A stretch of DNA of 64,000 bases from JAJRRS01 sp965230275 (lineage in GTDB: Bacteria; Planctomycetota; Phycisphaerae; Phycisphaerales; Phycisphaeraceae): contig CBDDKO010000002.1 in NCBI GenBank assembly GCA_965230275.1, forward strand, positions 1,550,001 to 1,614,000, given 5' to 3'. Under the pieces are notes generated by a model. That model did no database searches. It had not been told where the DNA came from and worked only from the letters and a program-made list of their open reading frames with translations. Below are positions 1 through 8,256 of this stretch, piece after piece (the first letter of the stretch is position 1; the number at the start of each line of letters is the position of its first letter). A program made the position numbers and the translations under genes.

Positions 1-149
1 CAGACCTTGAATAGGGTCGGGATGGTCAGTGAGTTCTTGTTGCGTTCCAGCAGCGATATGTAGGTCCGGTGCAGACCCGTCTTGAAGGCTAACTGCTCTT
101 GGGTTAGTCCTGCCGCTAGCCGAGCTTTTCTGAGTTCGTTGCCTCCCAC
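1..149 (-). CDS. Xre/Cro-type HTH regulator, partial at left edge
   Basis: Reading the minus strand from a GTG at 149 gives MGGNELRKARLAAGLTQEQL and then FKTGLHRTYISLLERN, a classic Cro/CI-type helix-turn-helix (Gln-Glu-Gln in helix 2, and RTYISxLERN in the recognition region). The gene runs off the window after about 49 codons, so its full length and any C-terminal domain are unknown. Such small regulators commonly control phage-like or island genes, which fits the recombinases downstream. The GTG start is the only one close to the HTH; a longer form cannot be excluded. Confidence 0.75.
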   Translation of the reverse strand, partial: MGGNELRKARLAAGLTQEQLAFKTGLHRTYISLLERNKNSLTIPTLFKV

Positions 150-273
150 GGAGGCAGACTAAGCGGGCTTGCCCGTGCCGTCCTCAGAGTATACTCTACA
201 TTTGGGGTTGAGCGAGCGGTTCGGCTGATCAGTCGCCTTGCCCTGCCCAATTTGTAGCCGCCTGGGGAAGCCT

Positions 274-819
274 ATGATCCACTTCCGCTGTCCTAACTGT
301 TCCAAGAAGGTTTCCGTTGCCGACGAGCATGCTGGCAAGCGAGGCAAGTGCCCCCAATGCCAGCAGGTTGTCATCATCCCAAGACTATCGAGAAAGGAGC
401 CGAATCCTCAGCTTGAAGCTCTTGTTGGGCAAGGACAAGGCTATGAGGTTGATGATCCGACGAAGCCGTGCCCGTATTGCGGCGAGAAGATTTTAGATGC
501 CGCCTCGAAATGCAAGCATTGCGGAGAATGGTTGGGAGCTGAACGGATGGTTCGGGAAGCGTCTGCACCGCCGCATCCTCAGCAACCCAATCCTGCTCAA
601 CCTGTGTATGTCGAGCAACCTCAAGTTAACCAAGTTCAAGGCAGCACGGTTCTTCTCGCTTACGCCTCGGTGACGTTTATCCCTTTTCTGGCAGTGGTTT
701 GGTTCATCTACTTTGCCATCAAAGGAAAATGGCTTGACGCTATGGGCATCGTCATTTGGGCTTTCATCGGTTGCTGGGTCGTATACGGGATGCTGGGGGA
801 ATTGGCGATGAGGTTCTAA
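274..819 (+). CDS. double zinc-ribbon membrane protein, unknown function
   Basis: The protein opens with CPNC/CPQC, a zinc ribbon of the kind common at the N-terminus of planctomycete membrane proteins. A second ribbon, CPYC/CKHC, lies near residues 70-85. A proline- and glutamine-rich linker leads to two hydrophobic segments (about residues 128-150 and 156-176) that should span the membrane. I chose the ATG at 274 because GGGGAAG lies just before it and the first ribbon starts at once; an upstream TTG at 238 is open in frame but adds no recognisable sequence. Two metal ribbons facing the cytoplasm on a small membrane anchor suggest binding or sensing, but the role is unknown. Confidence 0.65.
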   Translation: MIHFRCPNCSKKVSVADEHAGKRGKCPQCQQVVIIPRLSRKEPNPQLEALVGQGQGYEVDDPTKPCPYCGEKILDAASKCKHCGEWLGAERMVREASAPPHPQQPNPAQPVYVEQPQVNQVQGSTVLLAYASVTFIPFLAVVWFIYFAIKGKWLDAMGIVIWAFIGCWVVYGMLGELAMRF

Positions 820-843
820 GCCCCCCAAACAGACGTTGATTGC

Positions 844-1569
844 TTAGGCATCTTTGACCGGCAAATCGTCCCACGCCTGCTTGGCTTGGCGTCGGAATTC
901 CTTGATGGTCTCCGCCACCGGAGAATACTTAGTTCGCTCTTTTTGAATCAGAGGTGGATCAACTAATCGCCAGAACCGTAGCGCCACCCGCAGCAGATGG
1001 TCCGAATGCGAATCCTGTCCACCATGATTGACGAATCGTTCGCTCAAAGCATCGTACTTGGTTGGTTTGCCAACGGCTCCACTAAGAGCGCTGACGGCTG
1101 CCGCATAGTCATCCTTGGACATCTCAAACCCAAACCGTTCCCCGGATTCATCGGGCTGCTCAACCATCCGGAGAGATTTACCCTTTCGTTTCAGGTGGTA
1201 TGAGAGCTTGGCTTTGGCTAGCCGTGTCCCTTGCTTCGGATGTGGGGATTCTTTGGGCTCTTTCCAGATGCCCGTGATCTCAGCGAGACGGTTGAGGTCA
1301 ACCATCATCTCAATCACATAGTCGCCGTAGTTCAACCGGCCTTGCGTGTCGTGCAGAAGATCGCCAAGGTTGTCCACCAGCCTATCTGCGATCTTTCGGC
1401 TTGCAGGCGCAAGCTTCGCCTGCACTCCAATTGCCGCTGCCAAGCGATTTAGATTCACGAGGATATCGACGAGCGCATTGCGCTGTTTTTTAACGAGCGT
1501 GACACGAGCGGTTCGCTCGACCATCTGCGTTAGCAGAGCTTCGCATTCACATTGCTTGGTTGTACCCAT
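844..1569 (-). CDS. hypothetical protein, 241 aa
   Basis: No family recognised. The N-terminal 80 residues are predicted helical with hydrophobic heptads (NALVDILVNLNRLAAAIG), followed by a basic, lysine-rich middle and an acidic segment. The C-terminus is again helical and charged. There is no signal peptide or membrane segment. It is convergent with the zinc-ribbon gene on its right-hand side in reading order (25 bp between stops) and diverges from the next plus-strand gene across about 180 bp containing AT-rich promoter-like sequence. Codon use resembles neighbouring island genes rather than the GC-rich core. It is most likely island cargo. Confidence 0.55.
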   Translation of the reverse strand: MGTTKQCECEALLTQMVERTARVTLVKKQRNALVDILVNLNRLAAAIGVQAKLAPASRKIADRLVDNLGDLLHDTQGRLNYGDYVIEMMVDLNRLAEITGIWKEPKESPHPKQGTRLAKAKLSYHLKRKGKSLRMVEQPDESGERFGFEMSKDDYAAAVSALSGAVGKPTKYDALSERFVNHGGQDSHSDHLLRVALRFWRLVDPPLIQKERTKYSPVAETIKEFRRQAKQAWDDLPVKDA

Positions 1570-1747
1570 GATCGAGATTATCCCACATGATCGGATTGAT
1601 TTCAGTTGCCAGCAATACCCGCCTTACCCGTTTTCCTGGAGACGAAAAATATTTTCTGCCGGATTCAAACTTCAGGCTTGAACCGGGACACCGGGAGCAT
1701 ACTATACGAAAAATAGAAATACAAATACCGTAATGCAAGGTATAAAG

Positions 1748-2350
1748 ATGAAGAAGCTGACAGCTAGAAACTTAGTGCAGGACATATTGGGCTATGACCA
1801 CCTCAGCCAGAAGCGGATCGACGAAGCCGTTCTGATACAGCAGAGCGAGGGATGGGCATTGAACTTCCATCCGACCACGGACGAACCAGATCGAACCGTG
1901 GTCGCTGTTAAGGAAAGAGATGCGATGTATCCCCTACTTAGGCTGACATTCGCAACCTCCTGCGATGCCTACGGCAGATCAGCAGTCGCCCCACGGCGCA
2001 TGGTCGAAAAATTGGCAGGATTCAAGGTCAATGATCCTCTTTGCGGTTGTTCCCTATCCCAGCGAGGTCTTCTTCTGGCAGGGGTCGAGAAGCAGATCAT
2101 CAGCCTCATCGGCACGAACCCGAGCCTTGCACGGCTGGTCAACGAAGCTCGGTACGGCATCCCTGTCCGAGGGCGACTCTCAAGAGCGGTCGTTCAAGCT
2201 GCCTTGGGGCTGGGCGAGCGACCCAAAGTCATCAGCAAGCAACAGCGCCAAACGGCGCTGACGGTGTTTCGAAAGCTGAAGGTTAAGGCAGATGACCTGA
2301 AGGCGGGCGAGCCTTGGATTCGGTTGCAGTCCAATTGGCAGATCAACTAA
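1748..2350 (+). CDS. hypothetical protein, 200 aa
   Basis: No recognised domain. The product starts MKKLTARNLVQDILGYD and is soluble, with a mixed alpha/beta pattern and a basic C-terminus containing QQRQTALTVFRKLKVKADDL. An in-frame ATG at 1733 would add MQGIK; I prefer 1748 because AAGG lies about 10 bases before it. It begins a run of plus-strand genes (to 7210) with short gaps or overlaps that ends in the two recombinases, so it may be transcribed with them. The sequence before it (near 1699-1712) has an AT-rich 'catactatacg' that could be a -10 region, though no clear -35 was seen. Confidence 0.55.
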   Translation: MKKLTARNLVQDILGYDHLSQKRIDEAVLIQQSEGWALNFHPTTDEPDRTVVAVKERDAMYPLLRLTFATSCDAYGRSAVAPRRMVEKLAGFKVNDPLCGCSLSQRGLLLAGVEKQIISLIGTNPSLARLVNEARYGIPVRGRLSRAVVQAALGLGERPKVISKQQRQTALTVFRKLKVKADDLKAGEPWIRLQSNWQIN

Positions 2351-2371
2351 CGGGGCGGAGTTGGAGAAGAC

Positions 2372-2773
2372 ATGGATCACATCAAGCTGATCAATTCGGA
2401 GATGGACCAGGTAAATCGAGTTTGCGGTCGGTGCAAGCACAAGCTCGGTTCTTCGGAAGTCGTCGGCATCGGCGTACAGCCGAAGCTGGTCGGTGATGGA
2501 GACGGCTACGTTGAAGTCCCCAGCCCCTTTCTCTTGGCGCTGTGCCCCGACTGCGGAACGAAGCAGGCATGCGACATAAATGTTCCACGGGAGACCTTTC
2601 TGCTGACGGTGGTGAAGGTATTCGACCATCTCAATCGGCGAGCGTGGCATCGAGCGGGGATATCTGAGCCCCCCTCAGAGCAAGAGTGCCGTCAATGCGC
2701 GAGCAAGGTCATGGATCGGCTCAAGCTGAACCACGGACTGCAAGATGTCCAAGTCTCGAAGGAAAGCAAATGA
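2372..2773 (+). CDS. zinc-ribbon protein, unknown function
   Basis: The 133-residue product has three Cys pairs: CGRC near residue 18, CPDC near residue 62 and CRQC near residue 109. This suggests one zinc ribbon plus a further treble-clef or half ribbon. There is no signal peptide or membrane helix. The ATG follows GGAG with suitable spacing, 21 bp after the previous stop. Its stop overlaps the ATG of the next gene by four bases (ATGA), so the two are probably translated as a coupled pair. Small Cys-pair proteins of this kind are frequent in integrated elements and often act as DNA- or RNA-binding accessories; that role is inference only. Confidence 0.6.
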   Translation: MDHIKLINSEMDQVNRVCGRCKHKLGSSEVVGIGVQPKLVGDGDGYVEVPSPFLLALCPDCGTKQACDINVPRETFLLTVVKVFDHLNRRAWHRAGISEPPSEQECRQCASKVMDRLKLNHGLQDVQVSKESK

Positions 2774-3264
2774 GCCCTAAATGGATCATCGACATTTTCA
2801 AGGCATGGCGATGCGACGGCTGTCGAAAGCCGTTGTTCCCGACCGAGATCGAACGGATCGGCTTGGAGTATCGGCTCTCGTTTGGGGATCGGCGTGATCC
2901 TTTCGTCTTTATGGAAGTCCGCTGCTCATGCTGCCAGGAGACCTACCGGCTTTCCCAGCAGCGGAAACTTAAGGAAGTTCAGGATGCCATAGCCGCCTGC
3001 CACTTCTATCTGTTCCAAGGTCCGCCGAAGCGGGATACACGGTCGGGCTGCGCTGCGGCGATGAAGACTAAGCATGCTCAGCAATCCGGTCGGTTGAAGT
3101 TTCCATTTGCCACGCCGATGAGCGATGCCAAGGTCCGAGCTTTCTTGAATCGGTTGGAGCGGACCTCATTCAAGCGGAACACCAAGAGCTACCGGAAGTG
3201 GATGCTCGATTTGGGCGTGGACATTGATAAGAAAGGAGCGGGAGCTGACGACATCCCCTTCTAG
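2770..3264 (+). CDS. Cys-rich protein, unknown function, coupled to upstream gene
   Basis: Starts at the ATG inside the preceding stop (ATGA overlap). The 164-residue product has CDGC near residue 15 and CSCC near residue 51, which together could bind one zinc, then a basic region with many Arg and Lys (RTSFKRNTKSYRKWMLDLGV) and ends in ADDIPF. The acidic-hydrophobic DDIPF tail resembles the C-terminal tails of single-stranded DNA-binding proteins, which recruit partners, but the body does not look like an OB-fold SSB to me. Context is upstream of an excisionase-like gene and integrase, so a role in the element's DNA transactions is possible. Family not recognised. Confidence 0.6.
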   Translation: MSPKWIIDIFKAWRCDGCRKPLFPTEIERIGLEYRLSFGDRRDPFVFMEVRCSCCQETYRLSQQRKLKEVQDAIAACHFYLFQGPPKRDTRSGCAAAMKTKHAQQSGRLKFPFATPMSDAKVRAFLNRLERTSFKRNTKSYRKWMLDLGVDIDKKGAGADDIPF

Positions 3265-3541
3265 CCTTGCCTCAAATTCTGCTCAGCTTCCCGCTGGGCA
3301 CTATGCGGTGGCGGGTGACGGGGTAGCCTTAAAAGAGAAAAATTCTGCCGGGATGGGGCTTGGGGAGAAAAATTCGAAATTGGGTAAAAAAATTTTCACC
3401 CCCTCCCCATTTCCCCGTAATACTCCTCCAATTCACATCTTAAGGCTTTCTCGCAGCGCCTTGATTGACGGCAATTTACCTGAATTCGAAGGTGGAAGCC
3501 CGTTAAGCGCCAGGATTAGCGAGCCCCCTGGTATCCGCATC

Positions 3542-3868
3542 ATGGATACCTCAATCGACAAGCTGATCCGACCAACCGACCCCAATCCTGTTGATTGGGA
3601 TGAACGGCTGACAGATGCCAACAAGCGGACTCGCAAGGGCGTCAAGCTCTCGATGCGAGAAGTCCGCTCCATGATTGAGATTTGGGGGCTACCTCCGTTC
3701 CTCACCGCAGATGAAGCCGCCAAGATTTCAAATCGATCAACGTCTGTCCTACGCAACCATGTCAGCGAAGGTCGCTTCCCCCGCAGCGCGATCGTCGGAA
3801 AGCCGTTGACCTTCGTTACGACCCGTTTCATCCAAGAAGTAGCGGCTCGATTGGGGGGAAGCGTATGA
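3542..3868 (+). CDS. excisionase-like / MerR-type HTH protein
   Basis: A longer open frame exists from 3224, but the sequence before 3542 is low complexity and poorly coding, so I start at the ATG giving MDTSIDKLIRP. The 108-residue product ends with a winged-helix pattern, LTADEAAKISNRSTSVLRNHVSEGRFP followed by a short wing, of the kind found in Xis/MerR-like DNA-binding proteins. Its stop overlaps the integrase ATG by four bases. Placement directly before and coupled to a tyrosine integrase is the usual position of a directionality factor, so a recombination accessory role is likely. The region 3265-3541 has no convincing gene. Confidence 0.6.
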   Translation: MDTSIDKLIRPTDPNPVDWDERLTDANKRTRKGVKLSMREVRSMIEIWGLPPFLTADEAAKISNRSTSVLRNHVSEGRFPRSAIVGKPLTFVTTRFIQEVAARLGGSV

Positions 3869-5007
3869 GATGGGCAGACAGCCATCCAGTCGAAGGGACC
3901 GATCCGAAGGTCTTCATCGGCAGACCGACCCGGCGCGATCCGAAGACTGGTAAGCTCAAAGCGTCCAGCGTCTTTCATGAGCGTTACAGCCTCAATGGTC
4001 GCCAGGTCACCCGAACGCTTCGTACTAGCAACAAGAAGGTTGCGATCCGCCGGGTCATCGAGCGGCAGTCTAATGGACAGACTGAAACTCGACCTCAAGC
4101 CTCTATTAGTATCGCTGAAGGGTTGGATGAGTACCTACGGGTATGCAGGGACAGGGATTTGTCCCCCAGGACGGTTCAGAAGTATGAGTTGGTCGTCCGA
4201 GGGATCAAAGAATCATTGGGCAGGCAGGCAGATGATCCCGTCTCGATCTTCAGCGAGCGGGAGTTCTGGTCGTACAACCGCTCGATGACGGAAGCGGGCA
4301 CTAACCGGAAGACTCGATATGACCGCTTAATCGTTGTCAAACAAGCGATGAAATACCTGAAGCGGGTCGGGTATATCTCCACCTACCCCTTGGAGTCGGT
4401 ACGCCTCTCAAAGCCTGAATCTAGACCGCAGCCTTGTTTTACCTTTGATCAGGTCCAAAAGCTATTGGAAATGGCTGACGAGTACCAGCGCCCGATCTTT
4501 GCGACATTTGCCTTTGCCGGTCTGAGATTTGGGGAGGTCCGAGACCTTCGATGGTCTGACCTGCTACTGGATCGGGGCGATACGGGCTTTATTCGAGTTT
4601 CCCGGGGCGGTTCTCGGGATATGCCCAAAGATCATGAGTCTCGCTTGATCCCCATCCACCCTCAGCTTCGCAGCATGCTGGATGAGGTAACGGGACAGAG
4701 CGGACGCATCTTCTATGACAGGGACGGGATTCGCCCGCTCTGCGAGAAGAAGCTGTTACTTGCTCTGAAGCGCCTCTGCGAGACATGCCGCTTCGAGAAT
4801 GCTCTGAAGTTCAAGCTGCATTCGTTCAGGCATTTCTTCTGTTCGGCAGCAGCGCAGAACAATGTTTCGTACCGCTATGTAATGGCTTGGTTGGGGCATT
4901 CAGACAGCAAGATCGTTGATATGTACTTCCGCATGTTCGATGACGCCGCCGAACAGGCGATGGCTTCGATTGGATTTGGGGATAAATCGGAGAGAAATCA
5001 AGGATAG
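3865..5007 (+). CDS. tyrosine recombinase / phage-type integrase
   Basis: The 380-residue protein has an N-terminal SAM-like core-binding domain (about 75-190; ...LDEYLRVCRDRDLSPRTVQKYE) and a C-terminal catalytic domain. Visible active-site elements are the first Arg in FAGLRFGEVRDL, the HxxR box in LHSFRHF, the His of WLGHS and the nucleophilic Tyr in DMYFR, in the correct order and spacing. It therefore looks intact. It is coupled to the excisionase-like gene by an ATGA overlap. The likely role is integration and excision of the island; the 19-bp tRNA-Ser-like repeat at 15800 is a plausible attachment core. Confidence 0.9.
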   Translation: MRWADSHPVEGTDPKVFIGRPTRRDPKTGKLKASSVFHERYSLNGRQVTRTLRTSNKKVAIRRVIERQSNGQTETRPQASISIAEGLDEYLRVCRDRDLSPRTVQKYELVVRGIKESLGRQADDPVSIFSEREFWSYNRSMTEAGTNRKTRYDRLIVVKQAMKYLKRVGYISTYPLESVRLSKPESRPQPCFTFDQVQKLLEMADEYQRPIFATFAFAGLRFGEVRDLRWSDLLLDRGDTGFIRVSRGGSRDMPKDHESRLIPIHPQLRSMLDEVTGQSGRIFYDRDGIRPLCEKKLLLALKRLCETCRFENALKFKLHSFRHFFCSAAAQNNVSYRYVMAWLGHSDSKIVDMYFRMFDDAAEQAMASIGFGDKSERNQG

Positions 5008-5013
5008 AAGAAG

Positions 5014-5226
5014 GTGCGCACGACTAACACTGAGAATATGAATACACAACGTGGTATTGCTGATCAGCTTCAATCTGAGATCACGCTAGCGGGCATCAAA
5101 GTTGAGGTAACTATTGTCCGCATGACCCCAGACGAGGAAAGCCATTTCGATAGGGAACTGCAAATGGTGATCAGCTATTTAGTCCGCCAGATGCGCGGGC
5201 AGGAGATTAGTAAAGATGGAAGGTAG
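5014..5226 (+). CDS. small hypothetical protein between two recombinases
   Basis: A 70-codon frame from a GTG at 5014; an internal ATG at 5038 would give 62 residues (MNTQRGIADQLQSEI). It lies 6 bp after the integrase stop and overlaps the serine recombinase start by 11 bases, so it is probably part of the same transcript. No domain is recognised; the product is small and charged, with a beta-then-helix pattern (GIKVEVTIVRM, then a helical ISYLVRQMRG). It could be an accessory factor for either recombinase, but nothing in the sequence shows it. The start is uncertain because neither candidate has a strong ribosome-binding site. Confidence 0.45.
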   Translation: MRTTNTENMNTQRGIADQLQSEITLAGIKVEVTIVRMTPDEESHFDRELQMVISYLVRQMRGQEISKDGR

Positions 5227-7210
5227 TAATAGCAAGGGTAGGTATGAGGGTAGGCGTGCGGTGCTGATGCCCCGCGCCAGCACGAAAAAGCAGGGGATTA
5301 GCGTTGAAGACCAGATTAAGCAGATGAGGGCGTTCTGCGCGCAGCATGGCATCACCGAGGTGGCGATCATTGGTTGCGCAGGTATATCAGCTAGCAAGTA
5401 CTGGAGTCGTAGCGACTTCAAAGAGGCGCGAGATCGAAAGCGTACGCAGGATGACTTTGATCTCTTAGTCATCTACGACTCATATCGATTCTCCAGGGCT
5501 GGCATAATCAAAGGATCAAACGAAATCTGTGAACTCGAAGCTGAGGGCATCGATATCCTGCTTAGCACTGAGGATATTCTCGATGGTCCTGATGGCGAAA
5601 TGCAATGGGCCCAGAGGCTTGCCGCTGCCCATGCTCAAGCTCGTCAGATTAGCAAAACATCATGTAGGGGAATGCAGTCGTCAATTGAGTCCGGCCGCTC
5701 TCTGCCATGCAAACGAATACCGTTTGGTTTAGAGAAGGTGGTCCGGTATCCATCAGGTCAGATTAGGCATGTCATACGAGGCTTGCGTGATGGCTCGCAA
5801 GAGGTATATGACGGCGTGACTGGGAAACTTGTTCAATCTTTCCCATCCATCCAAAACGGCATGGGTTCCCGCTACATCAAGCAGAAAGAAGATTTAGAAG
5901 ACCTTCGCCCGGGTAATGAGGATGACATTGCCGTTGTCATTCAGATATTTACACGCAAGTTCATGGATGGTTGGGGTGCTCGCAGAATCGCTAAGGAATT
6001 AAACGAAAAGGAGGTTCTAAGTCCAAAGAATGGGCTATGGAGCCCAAGTACTGTTAATCATATCCTGAGGAATCCTGCCTATGTGGGCTACGTCATTGGT
6101 AATCAGAGTTCAGTAGCGATCTATTACCAATGCTCAAAAAATGAACCCCAGAAAGTTGTCAAAGATGCCCGGCATAGAACTTCAAAGCAGGCTCCCCCAC
6201 AAAGAATACGACCAGAAAAAGATTGGACGATCATCGAGCAGCCATTGATGAATGATTTCTTGCCTGGTCAATTTCGAGAGGTTGCTCGGGAGTATATTCG
6301 TCGTAGCAAACTCATGAGTGCAAAGCATGCTGGTAAATATACACATAATAGAAGCAGGCATACCAAATCGCCGTATCTGTTAACAGGAAAATTGATGGAA
6401 ATCCGAAGCGGGCTCCGCATGAAAGGTCACAGTTGCGGTAAACAGAGGTATTACAGGATTGCAGAGGCAGATTCTCATCCAGGTGTAGTTACCCCGAAGC
6501 CCCATCAAATTCGATCTGAGGGTATTGATGCAGTTGTAACCAGCGCTATCCACGGCGTTCTGACCAAATCGAATAAATATCGAGATAAGATTTGTGAAGA
6601 GATCGACACCCAGCGTCGTGCTGCAAGCATCTCTGGGGTCAAAGCAGACCAACTAAGGGCGGAACGTAAGGCGCTGGATCAAGACTGCCGCTATATCCAT
6701 AGAAATCGGAAGGAATATGGGGAGGACATGACTCTCAGTCTGATTGAGGAGAACAGAGCGAGATGTGAGGAGATCGACTGTAAACTGGCTGACGCATCAC
6801 GCCAGGACACTATATGGGGGAAAGATATCGACAAAAAAGTTGATGAGCTATTAGCTCAGTTGGTGGAGGTGTCAGGTTGGGTCAAAGACGGGCCAAGCGC
6901 TTCTGTCAAGCGTTTGCTTCAAACATTGGTCAGTAAAGCAACCGTCAACACCAAAACCAAAGAGCTACAAGTCGAATTTCGAGTCCCCAAGAGCGTCTAT
7001 GATAATCCGCAATCACTTTGTCTGGAGCCCGATTCAGCATTCCAAGTCGGGTACGAGACAAACTACGAGATGTCCCTGCCACTAACCAAACTCAGATTCA
7101 TCTACCAAGACGGCAAATACTCCATGATCGAGCGTATCGACCCCAAGCCGCCAAAAGACACACTACCAACCCCGAAGAACACCGGCAAGAAGCCAAATGG
7201 ACAGCAGTAA
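5216..7210 (+). CDS. large serine recombinase
   Basis: 664 residues, typical length for large serine recombinases. The N-terminal resolvase fold has the catalytic Ser in LMPRASTKKQG (Ser22) and conserved arginines in YDSYRFSRAG. A 'recombinase' domain follows (about 240-300: GWGARRIAKELNEKEVLSPKNGLWSPSTVNHILRNP, shortened here in mind as GARRIA...NHILRNPAY). The zinc beta-ribbon region after LLTGKL keeps its shape but has only one Cys (HSCGKQRYY), so metal binding is probably lost. A charged coiled-coil segment lies near 480-540. Having both a tyrosine and a serine recombinase in one transcription unit is uncommon; it could be a second integration module or a composite element. Confidence 0.88.
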   Translation: MEGSNSKGRYEGRRAVLMPRASTKKQGISVEDQIKQMRAFCAQHGITEVAIIGCAGISASKYWSRSDFKEARDRKRTQDDFDLLVIYDSYRFSRAGIIKGSNEICELEAEGIDILLSTEDILDGPDGEMQWAQRLAAAHAQARQISKTSCRGMQSSIESGRSLPCKRIPFGLEKVVRYPSGQIRHVIRGLRDGSQEVYDGVTGKLVQSFPSIQNGMGSRYIKQKEDLEDLRPGNEDDIAVVIQIFTRKFMDGWGARRIAKELNEKEVLSPKNGLWSPSTVNHILRNPAYVGYVIGNQSSVAIYYQCSKNEPQKVVKDARHRTSKQAPPQRIRPEKDWTIIEQPLMNDFLPGQFREVAREYIRRSKLMSAKHAGKYTHNRSRHTKSPYLLTGKLMEIRSGLRMKGHSCGKQRYYRIAEADSHPGVVTPKPHQIRSEGIDAVVTSAIHGVLTKSNKYRDKICEEIDTQRRAASISGVKADQLRAERKALDQDCRYIHRNRKEYGEDMTLSLIEENRARCEEIDCKLADASRQDTIWGKDIDKKVDELLAQLVEVSGWVKDGPSASVKRLLQTLVSKATVNTKTKELQVEFRVPKSVYDNPQSLCLEPDSAFQVGYETNYEMSLPLTKLRFIYQDGKYSMIERIDPKPPKDTLPTPKNTGKKPNGQQ

Positions 7211-7284
7211 TATTCACATGAATTAACTGCGACAGGCTGACCTCTGGGTGCGGTGAGGGCATAATAGCCCGAGCCGCGCTCAGA

Positions 7285-7758
7285 TCAGCTAACCATCTCA
7301 TCGTCGGCGATGTCGTTTCCAATTACATAGGTTCTCCCCACCTTTGTGATGGACATAATTCGTCCATTCTGTTCCACGTGGACGCGGCATCCCAGATACT
7401 CAAAATCCCTGACTCGGGTGGAGATTTCCTTTGGGCTGTCAGAGCCGTATTTCGTGACCCTGCGACCATCCTCTGTAGTCTCGACGACTTGGAACTTGAA
7501 CCGCTCTGGATTCTCGCTGCCTAATCCGTCAAGCTCGTTCCGGTGGACGGCAGCAATCCAGTCAAGCGCAGCAGAGATGGTGTCAGTACGTCGATCCTTA
7601 TATAGACTCCTGAGATCAAGCAGCCCTGCGACGATCTTTGGGGTCAGCCTGGGATTATTGCGCTTCCGTATTTTGCCCATGACCGCCTCGATTCCTTGAT
7701 GAACGGGATAGTCACACGTTGTCATGAGTAGGCTATGGGCTGATGTGATGTCCAGCAA
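7285..7758 (-). CDS. hypothetical protein, 157 aa
   Basis: No family recognised. The N-terminal half is basic and helical (MGKIRKRNNPRLTPKIVAGLLDL) and the C-terminal half looks like beta strands with alternating charge (FKFQVVETTEDGRRVTKYG, YLGCRVHVEQNG). The first 27 codons before the internal Met (MGKIRKRN) look poorly conserved in character, so the true start may be that Met near 7680. It converges on the serine recombinase and diverges from the Vsr gene across about 57 bp. Position next to the R-M block could mean a small accessory of that block, but there is no direct evidence. Confidence 0.5.
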   Translation of the reverse strand: MLDITSAHSLLMTTCDYPVHQGIEAVMGKIRKRNNPRLTPKIVAGLLDLRSLYKDRRTDTISAALDWIAAVHRNELDGLGSENPERFKFQVVETTEDGRRVTKYGSDSPKEISTRVRDFEYLGCRVHVEQNGRIMSITKVGRTYVIGNDIADDEMVS

Positions 7759-7815
7759 GAGGGGGGCAGGTCAAAACGATGTCATACTAAGATTGATATA
7801 CTATCATCATCTGGC

Positions 7816-8256
7816 ATGGCCCGAACTAAGCAGACTAAACTGACCAGACATGTTTCCGATGTGCCGGAAGCTCGTCGTCGCATTATGCGCGCAATCGGAC
7901 AGAAAGATACAAAGCCAGAAGTCATTGTACGACAAATCCTGCATCAGCTAGGTTACAGATTTCGACTTCATGTACCAAGTCTACCAGGCCGACCAGATAT
8001 TGTTCTGCCTCGCCACCGCAAGATAGTATTCGTGCATGGATGCTTTTGGCATCAACATGGTTGTGGCATGGCCGGTACTCCGCATAATCGGAAGCAGTTC
8101 TGGAAAGATAAATTCCTGAGAAACAAAGAGCGGGACCGGGCAAACATCTCCTCGCTTCAGTCTGCCGGTTGGGATGTGTTGGTTATATGGGAGTGCGAGA
8201 CATTAGACACGGATATGCTCCGTGAGAAATTGCTAACTTACATGTTGTCTAAGTAA
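7816..8256 (+). CDS. vsr: Vsr-family very-short-patch-repair endonuclease
   Basis: 146 residues, the normal length for Vsr. The core motifs are present: KDTKPEVIVRQILHQLGYRFRL, then GRPDIVLPRHRKIVFVHGCFWHQH, holding the catalytic Asp61 and the CFWH metal/active-site segment, and the DVLVIWECE strand near the C-terminus. Vsr nicks 5' of the T in T:G mismatches that arise when 5-methylcytosine deaminates, and typically accompanies a C5 methyltransferase; one is encoded at 11492-12859. The gene is convergent with, and overlaps by 8 bp, the receiver-HEPN-like gene. A TATACT at 7796-7801 may be its -10 element. Vsr relatives can also serve as restriction nucleases in some R-M loci, so the exact role is not fixed. 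Confidence 0.92.
   Translation: MARTKQTKLTRHVSDVPEARRRIMRAIGQKDTKPEVIVRQILHQLGYRFRLHVPSLPGRPDIVLPRHRKIVFVHGCFWHQHGCGMAGTPHNRKQFWKDKFLRNKERDRANISSLQSAGWDVLVIWECETLDTDMLREKLLTYMLSK

Noticed and set aside
3224..3541. N-terminal extension of the excisionase-like protein
   Set aside because: Sequence is low complexity and overlaps the preceding gene; the HTH protein has a good ATG at 3542 and normal size.
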